A DNA stretch of 64,000 bases from Adiantum capillus-veneris. Lineage: Eukaryota; Streptophyta; Polypodiopsida; Polypodiales; Pteridaceae. The DNA lies in contig CM043958.1 of the NCBI GenBank assembly GCA_014529385.2, positions 138,051,043 through 138,115,042 on the forward strand. The letters run 5' to 3'. Under the pieces are notes generated by a model that made no database searches, was not told where the DNA came from, and worked only from the letters and a program-made list of their open reading frames with translations. Below are positions 54,800-64,000 of this stretch, one piece after another (position 1 is the first letter of the stretch; each line of letters starts with the position of its first letter). The translations under genes and the position numbers were made by a program.

Positions 54800-56235
54800 A
54801 GTGCATGGAAGTGCCACAAGAGCAAAAGAAAAGGGATTGTTTTGGCCACAGGGTGACAATTCTCTCTACATTGCGCCAAAAAACTTGCAAGTTCACAAGC
54901 TGTACACACATTGTAGCTGCCTCTTGATAGCTAGGATACTTGTTGAGCCATGCATCCCAACTTCTATCAGCTACTATTTTGATCAATGCAGGCTTCACTT
55001 CTTGCTAGGTGGCAAGAACATAATATGCAGTTGCAAACCTTGTCGCACAAAATATCTGCAAAGTTTTGTTGGGTGATTTTAATCAAAAAAGAGCATACAA
55101 AATTGATGCTCTCTAATAAATTTCACCACATGATTAGCATCCAACAATGTTTGTTTTATGACGGTCATTTTTCCAATGTCTTTTAGTAGCAAACTAAGGG
55201 TATGCACAACACATGGCACCCAAGTAATTTCTGGGTACTTAACTTTGATAGCCCTTCTTGCAGCCTTGTAATTGAATGCATAGTATCAGTGACAATTGCA
55301 GTCACATTCTTTGGTCCACCTGCCTTTGCTATGGCATGCTTATATACCCTTGCTAGATAATCACTGGTCTTCTCTTTTAAAGAGGTGTCAATGGCTTCTA
55401 CGAACATAGACCCTCTAGGATTGATAAGCATCACATTGATGAGTGGCTTCTTCTGACAATTGGTCCATCCATCCAACGCTATGGTGCAACCATATGCAGG
55501 AACAAACTCCACCACCGTGCGCTTGAGGATGGCTTCAATACTGTCATTCACTTTATCTAGATACTCTGTATGTACCATATTATAATCAAGACGTACAAAC
55601 CTTTTTTTGTCCGTGCTCATTAAAGCATCTTGAAATATGGGGTTGTGCATAGCATTGAATAGTATACCAAACGCCACAAAATCTTGCATCCATTTCAAGT
55701 GCAACACAAGAAACCATTGCTTATCTATCGATTCATATAGCGTTTGGCCATTGGATGATGATTTAATAACTCTAGTTGAGCTAAGATTTGTTGCTACTGA
55801 CGTTGAAGCATGTCCGTGAAAAGGAGTTGACTGGGGAGTATGATTATTTTGCTTTCGTAGGCACATGCTCTGTCCTCTCATTGACAAAAGGCATTTCAAC
55901 GTCCATTGCAGCTTGTTTGGCATTAACACTTTTCTTTTTAGCTGCAAGAATTTGCTTTGCAATGCGAACGTACTTTGGCAATCTAGCATGAATATCTCTT
56001 GGCAGCGCCGTACACCCGGACTCATTAATTACCAAGGACTTTAAACAAATGTTCTTTGATTCTGGTCGCATTACCACTGAACTCATGGCCTCATGTCTTG
56101 CATCTCAATCAAGATGTATTCTTTCCAACAGGTAGCTCGTGGACGTAGCTCCACTCATGTCCTTTCACCATGCGGACAGATAAATTTAAGCTGCCAGATC
56201 AACAAATCACCACTTGTTAATTTTGAGGAAAAAAT
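54800..56235 (-). pseudogene. hAT transposase relic (BED finger, DUF659)
   Basis: Read on the minus strand. Near 56060 a degenerate BED zinc-finger end reads GNATRIKEHLFKVLGN. Next comes a Lys-rich linker, then from about 55750 the DUF659 core, YGCTIALDGWTNCQKKP (first catalytic Asp region) and TAIVTDTMHSI (second). WVPCVVHTLSLLLKDIGK follows at about 55210, the hAT C-x2-H helix. Remains of the RPxxTRF-type region follow down to about 54950. The C-terminal dimerisation domain is missing or unrecognisable. Stops and shifts are frequent below 55180. Terminal repeats and the 8 bp duplication were not found. Confidence 0.85.
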
Positions 56236-56689
56236 TACTTCAAAGCAGCAAACTATATAAGCAATGCTCTATTGATCAATATAGTGATCAAAATATCCTG
56301 TCCATATTATCAATTAATAATTTTGTATTGTGCAATCGTTCCCATAACATGCATATTGATGATGACCTCAGTAACCCCTAGACTATTGTCGACATGAAGT
56401 GGTGTAAATTGTGCTTCCATTTGAAGCTTGAAAAGTCTAAAGTTCAGTGAAGTGAGCAAGAAGATGCACTTGTCTTCCATGCTTGGAATTTCATAATACC
56501 AAGGTTCTTGATGGATGAGGATTATTGGTACATTGGTGGTGAGTAAGAAGATGCACCTGTATTGTCTGAGGACAATCCTAAAGGCTCTTAAAGAGTGGAA
56601 CCAATGAGTATGAAAGGTCATGTATATATTGGTTATCTATGAGTGAGACCAAGACCATGATTGCACATATATAGGATGCCGGAAGTTCC

Positions 56690-57360
56690 CTAGAGAGTGT
56701 TTACTCTTGATATTCTGAATGTCCCTGAGATGGAATCTGCCACATTTGCACAAGGTTCAATAGTTTAACAGACATTCATGTTTGAGTGCATAAGCATATT
56801 GGACATGCTAATGTGCACACGCTGAAGACAATGCAAACCAAGAGATTCAGAGAGATTTGTCATTGTTTGAGATGACTGCAATGCATATGATTTGTGAGGC
56901 TTATTAGTTTGGTAAGCGAGAAAATGCATCGTTATCATTAGTCGATCAAGGGTTTCAGTCCACTTGGGTGTCTTGTCCATGCATTGGGAAAAATTATTCT
57001 ATGTGACATTGTGAATGTCCTTGAGAAGGAATTTGCCCCATTTGCACAAGGTTCAATAGTTGTTTGCAGATATTCACGTTTGGGTGCATAAGCATATTGG
57101 ACATGCTAATGTGCACAGGGGCTGAAGAGAATGCAGACCAAGAGATTCCGACAAATTTATCATTGTTTGAGATGACTGCAATGCATACGATTTGTGAGGC
57201 TTGTTTGTTTGGGAAGCGAGAAAATGCATCATTTTCCCTTGTGACAATTAGTCCATCAAGGGTTTCACACTTGGATGTCTTGTCCATGCATTGGGAAAAA
57301 TTCTTCTATCTCACAAACAATTGTCTTCTTTCACACTTCATCGACATCCATGAAGCTAGT
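56690..57360 (+). pseudogene. Copia pre-integrase fragment, tandemly duplicated
   Basis: Two copies of about 295 bp (56700-56995 and 57000-57300) each encode the GAG-pre-integrase zinc region of Ty1/Copia elements: HKHIGHANVH, then MHTICEACLFGKRENASFSL. The second copy is open in part (57064-57384) and the first has more stops. No other Copia domain or LTR adjoins. Confidence 0.7.
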
Positions 57361-57380
57361 TTTGTTCCTATAGTTGCTCG

Positions 57381-57382
<2 letters not shown>

Positions 57383-57420
<38 letters not shown>
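57383..57420. repeat. (GA)n microsatellite
   Basis: Pure GA run after the Copia fragment. Confidence 0.95.
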
Positions 57421-57422
<2 letters not shown>

Positions 57423-57650
57423 CTGCAATATATGGTAGTGTCACGAGCAAGATTTTATCCATTTCTCATTTATTCCAAGGCCGGAGATACCGTAATTATA
57501 ATAGTATCATTCCAGACGTAGCATTACATAGAACAATTAGCTGTCGGTGCGGATACAATATGTTCTGTGAAAAATGGTTCTTAATTAAGCTAATTAATGA
57601 TGATGATGATGATGGTATAAATATATGAGGGGATCCTGAGCTTTTATGAA

Positions 57651-57989
57651 CTAGCCCTGAATCCAGACAGCGCGCAACTTGGTTGCGCCTTGCACCACGC
57701 AGCCTGGTCCATAGATCTGCGCGACGCTACTATAGCCCTCGCAATCTTGCTGGTTATGAACGGAGACGCGGGTGCTGCTGCTGACCTCGGAGATGCGAAC
57801 GGCGCCCTGGTCGTTGAATCTCTGGCAAGTATTACCCCCTACAAAGAAGGTGTTGGTAGGGCTTCCGTCGCAGCTGGCTACATTAAATGTCTCAATCTTG
57901 GCTGCCTCACCAAGCTGCAAAAGCAGGAAGGCGCAACAGAAAATTAGAGCCGCGGCGGGGGCGGGACGAGGGAGGAGCTGCGGTGCCAT
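57651..57989 (-). CDS. Small secreted cysteine-containing protein, MiAMP1/Greek-key-like
   Basis: A single-exon gene of 112 residues. The start chosen is the ATG at 57989, because it gives a clean signal peptide (MAPQLLPRPAPAAALIF then CCAFLLLQLGEAA) and lies 130 bp below a TATA box. An upstream in-frame ATG would place about 75 unlikely residues before it. The mature part of about 80 residues has four Cys and ends in a beta-strand-like tail, KLRAVWIQG. The segment VSVHNQQDCEGYSSV resembles the second Greek-key repeat of MiAMP1-type plant antimicrobial proteins (pattern YNQxxCxG), and VWIQ resembles their C-terminal strand. That family usually has six Cys, so disulfide number differs. The predicted role, extracellular defence, is inference. 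It is GC-rich against an AT-rich setting and has no disabling change, so it is the best host gene in the window. Confidence 0.7.
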   Translation of the reverse strand: MAPQLLPRPAPAAALIFCCAFLLLQLGEAAKIETFNVASCDGSPTNTFFVGGNTCQRFNDQGAVRISEVSSSTRVSVHNQQDCEGYSSVAQIYGPGCVVQGATKLRAVWIQG

Positions 57990-58118
57990 GTTACGGCGCC
58001 TGTGGTAGGGAGGGCCGAAGAAGGCTGAAGAGGGTGGGGAGGATATTGAAGGAAGATAATTAGTGCAGATGGAGGCGCTAGGAGTGGGTGGTGGTGAGAG
58101 GCGTGGAGTCTGAGGGCC

Positions 58119-58126
58119 TTTATATA
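58119..58126 (-). promoter_or_regulatory. TATA box of the small secreted protein gene
   Basis: TATATAAA on the minus strand followed by GGCC, 130 bp upstream of the ATG. The leader between is C-rich. Confidence 0.7.
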
Positions 58127-58219
58127 CTGCATGCCACACTCGCTGCAGTTTTGAGGACGTAGGAAAAGTCTCTGCTTTCAGATCGATTCTGCAATTTTTA
58201 TGCGTTTTAGTCAAAGATC

Positions 58220-59384
58220 AAAAGTGAAGGTGGTGTTTTGAAATTTGGAGCTGTGGAAAAAGTCCTCCTCGTTGAAAATGTCCTCCCGTTCTCCCTTGGT
58301 TTTCAAATGTGCCAAAAATTTTCCGCATTTCTTCCATTATACAAACCTTTTTTTTTTTTGGGGGGGGGGGGTCATATGCGAATTATCGATGTTGAGCTCT
58401 CCAACTCTACAAAAAATGGAGAATGGCTCTCTAGTGTTCAACCCTGGCAGATGTACGCAATATACAACTTCAATGTGAACGCCACAAGCACAAAGGCACA
58501 CGGAACAATGTATTTCAATGCTCTTAGAGTGCCTACCCATACACTGTTCATATTAGCATCACACTCAGCTTGCATATTGGCTAACCAATTTTTTGCCATT
58601 TATGCCTCATCAAACAAAATTACATTCTTCCTCCTCATCACACATATTTGAAACAAGAAAAGAATAACAATGTGATGCATACGAGGCATGAGCCTAAGAA
58701 ACTGAATAAGTACGACTAGAAACAGATGTCTCTAGTTTGCTCTCATATCAAGTTTTCACTAACCGTTTTGGTGTTCTTCTACTAGCATGCCCACTTTCAG
58801 CCCTTTTGTCATCAACTACTGCACATCTGCATCATTAATAGGTTCATCTGTGATGTTCTTAGCATTAGGACATTTCGGAGGTTTTTAAGAGGGGCTTTTA
58901 AGAAAATAGCTCGATCTCTGGCGTTATTGGCATTAGGACATTTCATATGTCTTCTAGAGGGACTTCTAATAATTTGCATGTTTTGGCTTATTCTCTCCAA
59001 AAAATACTAATAGGAGAAGTTCATATGAAGGCTCAAAACTTTACCACCGAAAAAGTGCACGATTAACACTATTCCACCCATTGCCCTAACCATTTAAGAA
59101 TAAAACTATCAAACCCCAATTAATGTTGAATGGAAGGAGAATTCTACATTTTGGCTCCTTCACTCATTGCATTTTGAATTAGTTTTGCCTAGGTGGCCAC
59201 TTAGATGTGGCCATTACTAAGAGCCACTTAGATGTGGCTCTTAGCAATGTGTGGGTATATGAATTCCTTAATAAATGATTGTGTCACTGTCCTGCAATAT
59301 CCTTAGAGAAAGAGATTATATTACATCCTTGGCAGGTGACTTCTCAAGTCAACCCTACTCACCAGCAACTCTTGCAAAGCTTGC

Positions 59385-59434
<50 letters not shown>

Positions 59435-59840
59435 CGCACGCGGATCTTCTGCCCTTCTCCTACCGTGGCCTCGTGCTGCGTGCAACGCCGCCAACTGCAT
59501 GGGTACTTCTTCTCATTTCAACACTTGTTCTATTATTAAAACAGGTAATATACTTGTTTTTTTAAAATTTTAAGAGGGAGCTCACCCACGGCCATGACCC
59601 CTTACTCCTATTGTAGAGTGTGCGAGCCGCAACTATACTATACATCAGATTCCTTCCCCCTAAACAAGAATTTTTGTCCTCAAGATTTCTTTGGAACGAG
59701 TGATCGTAAAGCTAGGAGCCTATTGTGGAGAGTGCTTGCTTGCTTCGACATGGAACTTACTATATAACTATTTGAATTAAAATTCTTGATAAATTATGTA
59801 TCTAGTTCTCTTTTCTCGAGTGTCTAGTATTTTCTAAGGC
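58220..59840. other. Spacer with low-complexity tracts
   Basis: No supported gene. It contains a poly-T then poly-G tract (58350-58370) and a CA microsatellite (59385-59432). Confidence 0.6.
59385..59432. repeat. (CA)n microsatellite
   Basis: Pure CA run. Confidence 0.95.
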
Positions 59841-59854
59841 TCATGAGGAAGAGA

Positions 59855-60725
59855 CTAAATATCTATGAGCTGCTCCACAATTTGATCATTTGGGATCAAA
59901 GTATCAGAATCCCCAAGTCTTTTCTTAAGTTTTCTAACATGAAAACTAGGTGGAATCCACTCGTTTCTAGTAATTAAAGCTTGTAATCTCTCTCCCGTAA
60001 TCATTTTAAGTATTGTGTGTGATCCATAGTATGTAGGAGATGACTTTGGATGTAGTCCACTTTTCATAGTTTTTGATTTTTCATGCGCCTTAAGGTAAAC
60101 TCATTCTCCTTCCTTAAAGGGGAGAGGTTTCCTATGAGGATCATCATAGACCGTAGCTCTATCTTGAGCTCTCCTAATCTTGCTCGGAGCAAGCTTAAGC
60201 ATTTCATTCATATCTTCTAGGAAATATTTAGTTGGTAATTGGATCTTGTAAGCTCTCTCCCTATCTTTTTAAGTATTGTGTATGGTCCAAAATACATAGG
60301 AGGTAACTTTTGACATAATCCATTTTTCATAGTTTTTTTATTTTTAGACACCTTAAGGTAAACTTGTTCTCCTTCCTCAAAGGTGAGAGCTTTCCTAAGA
60401 GGATCATCACAGGCCCTAGCTCTATCTTGAGCTGTCCTAATCTTGCTCTAAGCACGTTTAAGCATTTCATTCATATCTTCTAGGAAATCTTTAGCTGCCC
60501 AAACTTTCTCTTTTTTACATTCCTACTGCATATGGAGCTCTTAGTTGAAATCCATACATTACCATGAATGGACTATACCATATTGTGGAAGAGCGCTTGG
60601 AATTGTTATATGCAAACTCTACTATAGGTAATTACTCTTTCCAATTAGTTTGCCTTTTCCTTGCATACACGTCTTCTAAGACTTGGTTAACCCTTTCAGT
60701 CTGACCATCGGTTTCAAAACCTACA
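59855..60725 (-). pseudogene. Gypsy integrase relic 1
   Basis: The minus strand reads TDGQTERVNQVLEDVYARK and VEFAYNNSKRSST (integrase core, with the Glu of DDE in the first), then YSPFMVMYGFQLRAPYAVG. A tail segment of about 260 bp then occurs twice in tandem: AQDRATVYDDPHRKP, then KTMKSGLHPKSSPTYYGSHT. It ends SFHVRKLKKRLGDSD. It is a chromovirus-type C-terminus with an internal duplication. Confidence 0.7.
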
Positions 60726-61640
60726 AATGTATAAATTATGACTCCATATAGCTAAATTCACAAACGCATAAACTAAAAACATATAAACAGCTATCAGTCC
60801 ATATAGCTAAATGAAGAGTCCTACCCGTGCTTTAAACCTCAATCAAGTGACCCATCCGACACCTACCATGCAAATCATTGCTCATCATACATACTAGAAT
60901 GAGCTGACAGTTATTCTAGGATAGAGACTTGGAGTTAGTCAGGTAGGAATAGATATTCAAACTTCAGGTGCAAACTTTAAACATCAGCACACAAACCAGA
61001 TAAAGATTAAAATGGAAACATAGAGACAAGAAACTAGAAATGATATGTATTCAGATACTGAAAGTATACAATTGGCACTAGATAGAGCTACAAAAATTTT
61101 AATTTATGCTATGAAAAAATACCCAATTGGTACAAAAGAGTAAGACTCCGTAATGACTATCCCACAAAATGAAGTAATGGGTCCTATTTATAGGTGCCCA
61201 AACTAGGATCCTACTGATGACTTACGAAATGATTTTCTCATATTAAACTAATCATTGAATATGGGAAGATAAAAGGGGAACAAGAGTTAGGATATAGATA
61301 TATGTGCTTCTAGACCTATCTCAATAGGGGTCCAAAAGGAGAGATGGTTGCATCTCAATAGGGGTCCAAAAGGGATGGTCTACCAAAGAGCAAATGTGAA
61401 ATAAGTGCTTCTAGACTTATCTCAATAGGGGACCAAGAGGAGAGTTGAGGATCCTTTTGTGAAGAGTGCTTACTTTCTCCCACGTAGAACTCTCTATAGA
61501 ATAATCTTTCCATTTGAATTAGAACTCTTGATAATTTACGCATCTAGTTCTCTTTGTCGATAGTCTAGTATTTTCTAAGGCTCATGAGGAAGAGATTGTG
61601 TATCTATGAGTTCCACAATTTGAATCATCTGAGATCTCTT
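60725..61640. other. AT-rich spacer between integrase relics
   Basis: No coding region recognised. 'tctcaataggggtccaaaag' occurs twice near 61320-61370. Confidence 0.55.
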
Positions 61641-62435
61641 TGGGATCAAGTTATCAGAATCCCCAAGTCTTGTCTTAAGCTTGCTAGCATGAAAAACTAG
61701 ATAGATTCAACTTGTCTCTGGTATTTGGAGTTTGTAAGCTCTCTCCCGTATCATTTTAAATATTGTATATGGTCGACAATATATAGGAGGTAACTTTAGA
61801 CATAGTCCACTTTTCATAGTTTTTGATTTTTTTGTCACCTTAAGGTAAACTTGTTCTCCTTCCTCAAAGATGAGAGGTTTCCTATGAGGATCATCATAGA
61901 CCCAAGATATATCTTGAGCTCTCCTAATCTTGCTTTGAGAAAGTTTAAGTATTTAATTCATATCTTCTAGGAAATCTTTAGTTGGTAATTGGAGCTTTTA
62001 TGCTCTCTCCCCTATCTTTTTTAGTATTGTGTAGGGTCCACAATACTAGGAGATAACTTTGGACATATATAGTCCATTTTTCCTAGTTTTTTATTTTTCA
62101 GGCACCTTAAGATAAACTCGTTCTCCTTACTCAAATGTGAGAGGTTTTCTATGAGGATCATCATAGGCCCTAGCTCTATCTTGAGCTCCCCTAATCCTAC
62201 TATGGGCAAGTTTACACATTTCATTGATATCTTCTAGGAAATTTTTAGCTGCCCAAACTTTCTCCTTTTGCAATCCTACTGCATAGGGAGCTCTTGGTTG
62301 AAATCCATACATTCCCATGAATGGACTATACCCGAGCATCAACATGGGAGACCATTTGAGGATCAATGCTATTTCCATAAATAAATTCAAAGAAGACAAA
62401 GTGGATCCATTGATCAATGTCAATATTGGCAACAA
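61640..62435 (-). pseudogene. Gypsy integrase relic 2
   Basis: The same tail segment as relic 1, again present twice (about 61730-61990 and 61990-62270), with AQDRARAYDDPHRKPLTFE. It is joined upstream on the minus strand to SPFMGMYGFQPRAPYAVGL. It stops at about 62330, where plus-strand protease-like sequence begins. Confidence 0.65.
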
Positions 62436-62899
62436 TCAAGTTGAAACTACCGCTCTACTCAATGCACGAGCCCAAGGAAATGTTGTTTCCCTCAGCCTAT
62501 ATACACAGCTTAATGAAGATGCAAAGCTTCAAACACCACCACACAAGATGCAGAGCTATACTGACCACAAGATCAAAGCATTACTAGGGTCTGTAACCTT
62601 ATTAGTTCAAATCAATCAATCTATCTACCCACATAGATTTATGTGGTAGAAGATCATCAAAACCAACACAAAAAATTGCTAGGACACCCATGGCAAAGGA
62701 AAAAAATGTTCAAATAGATTGGAAGTTTGATCTGAGACAAATTCGGATTGAAATAGAGAGTCACACGGTTCCCTTAACTACAGTAACAGAAACATGTCTA
62801 GCAATTGAACAAACAATTGACAAGGGCAAACAACCCTTGCATACGGGAATCATGCCATGGATTTCCAAAGAGTTTCCACAAAACCAACACTTCAAATAA
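62317..62899 (+). pseudogene. Retropepsin relic
   Basis: DPLINVNIGNNQVETTALLN followed by ARAQGNVVSLSLYTQL resembles a plant retrotransposon protease in which the D-T/S-G triad has become N-A-R. LLGSVTLLVQI and LGHPW-like residues follow after a stop. It is on the opposite strand to the adjoining integrase relic, so it comes from a different insertion or a rearrangement. Confidence 0.45.
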
Positions 62900-64000
62900 A
62901 GATGACATCAAATCCGATGAGATAAACACAAAACAAAAGCAAAACATGGATACCCAAACACCAACCCCACATAATGCAGGTATGGTTCAGGGGGGATTTT
63001 ATTTTTGTGAGCTTTTGTTTTCGTGCTTTTGCATTCATATTGTGTTTTTTAGAGTTTTTTCATGTATTTTCTTAGACAATATTACCATACAATTAAGCTA
63101 TCCATATTAAGTTATTGAGTTAGGAAAAGATTATGCATTGTCTAAATTACTCTGCATAACAAAAACTCAACTCAAGCTCAAAAGGAAAACTCTTTTTTTT
63201 TTAATGGAACCCCTTTGTCCAATGGTATGGGTTTCAATCCATAAACTAGCCACCCCAGCATGGCTTCCACATTTCTAAAACAATCCTCAGAAATTTCAAC
63301 CGACCATACATATGCATAACATTGTAAGGAATTTTCCAAAGCAATCCATACCACAATTACTCATTTGCATAGCCAAATATGAACCACACCCTTGAGAGGT
63401 TCACGCTATGTAGATCTTCTTTATCATGTGTGTACAATGCAAGTTTGATAAAAGACATTATTGTTAGAAAAGAGGCATCTAATATTGTTCTCCCACAAGG
63501 AAAAGGAGCCCATATGTGTTGACTTTCTTGAAGGGTTGTCAAGTGGACACGGGAATTGGTGATTCAAGGTTTAACTAGGGGTTTAACACAAATTTTCCTC
63601 AACTTTCTCATCAACCCTATTTCATGTCCTTCCTTTGCTATGGTGACTAATCGACCTCCTCTCCAAATCTCCTCAACTATTTCAAATCGACCTCCTCTCC
63701 AAATCTCCTCAACTATTTAAAATGTTCAAACATTTCCCTTTGTCTCATGTAACAATCTTCCCTTTAACTTTGTAGCTTCCAACATCTAGCAAAATGTAAA
63801 GAAAAGATCAAATACGCAGATTGGGAGTCCCAAATTTGACAAGGATACTTAGGTTCTTGAGACTAGATATGTCACTCACCCTTCAAAACCCTTACATGAT
63901 CCTCTTGCTAATGAGAACATATCTCAAACCCTAGATACTTCACATGAACCACACCAAGCGCCTTGAGGGGATCACTTTATAATTATGTGACTATCACGTG
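62900..64000. other. Spacer without genes
   Basis: Nothing coding supported. A 35 bp unit ('cgacctcctctccaaatctc' followed by 'ctcaactattt') is duplicated at 63652-63720. Confidence 0.55.

Noticed and set aside
57651-58214. Upstream ATG at 58214 for the secreted protein
   Set aside because: It would add about 75 residues ahead of the signal peptide and start upstream of the TATA box.

Overview
Nuclear DNA of a land plant with a large, repeat-rich genome. The evidence is spliceosomal introns with phase-consistent GT-AG ends, a plant-type chromovirus primed by initiator tRNA-Met, a plant CACTA element, a hAT relic with a DUF659 core, and a small secreted protein that resembles the plant MiAMP1 group. 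A fern or gymnosperm would fit, but the sequence alone does not fix the lineage. Almost all of the window is transposable elements, many nested in one another.

Layout. (1) 1-1553: AT-rich flank without genes. (2) 1554-29962: a minus-strand Ty3/Gypsy chromovirus (here Gypsy-1) with roughly 1.5-1.6 kb LTRs. Two later insertions split it. A 9.56 kb TIR DNA transposon of unrecognised type (5055-14615) sits in its RNase H region. A 10.0 kb plus-strand Gypsy element (Gypsy-2, 18590-28611, TSD CTTTG) sits in its 5' LTR. Gypsy-2 has lost its reverse transcriptase and carries a 288 bp MITE in its own RNase H. (3) 29963-45547: AT-rich spacer, a 13 bp gap, and two diverged copies of a gag/protease retroelement family. 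(4) 45551-53508: a complete CACTA element with a 3 bp TSD (ACA), an apparently intact TNPA-like gene, a damaged TNPD/TNP2-like transposase and a captured fragment of an HMA-domain (HIPP-type) gene. (5) 53583-57360: a protein-kinase-like gene relic, a minus-strand hAT transposase pseudogene and a tandemly duplicated Copia pre-integrase fragment. (6) 57651-58126: the best candidate host gene, a compact single-exon secreted cysteine-containing protein with a TATA box. (7) 58220-64000: spacer and shredded Gypsy integrase and protease relics.

Main discovery candidate: the 5055-14615 transposon. Its 20 bp terminal inverted repeats interrupt the RNase H codons of Gypsy-1 almost exactly, with at most 1 bp of target duplication. 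It carries two plus-strand genes of unknown function (A and B) converging on two minus-strand genes. One minus-strand gene is a multi-exon transposase-like gene (D). The other (C) is a histone H3 variant: it begins with Met plus the first six residues of H3, continues with a long basic/acidic tail of about 200 residues and ends in a full H3 histone fold. Two related foldback repeats lie between the converging genes. Genes B, C and D each have internal stops or frameshifts, so this copy is decayed. Gene A stays open over three exons. I know of no described plant transposon that carries histone H3.
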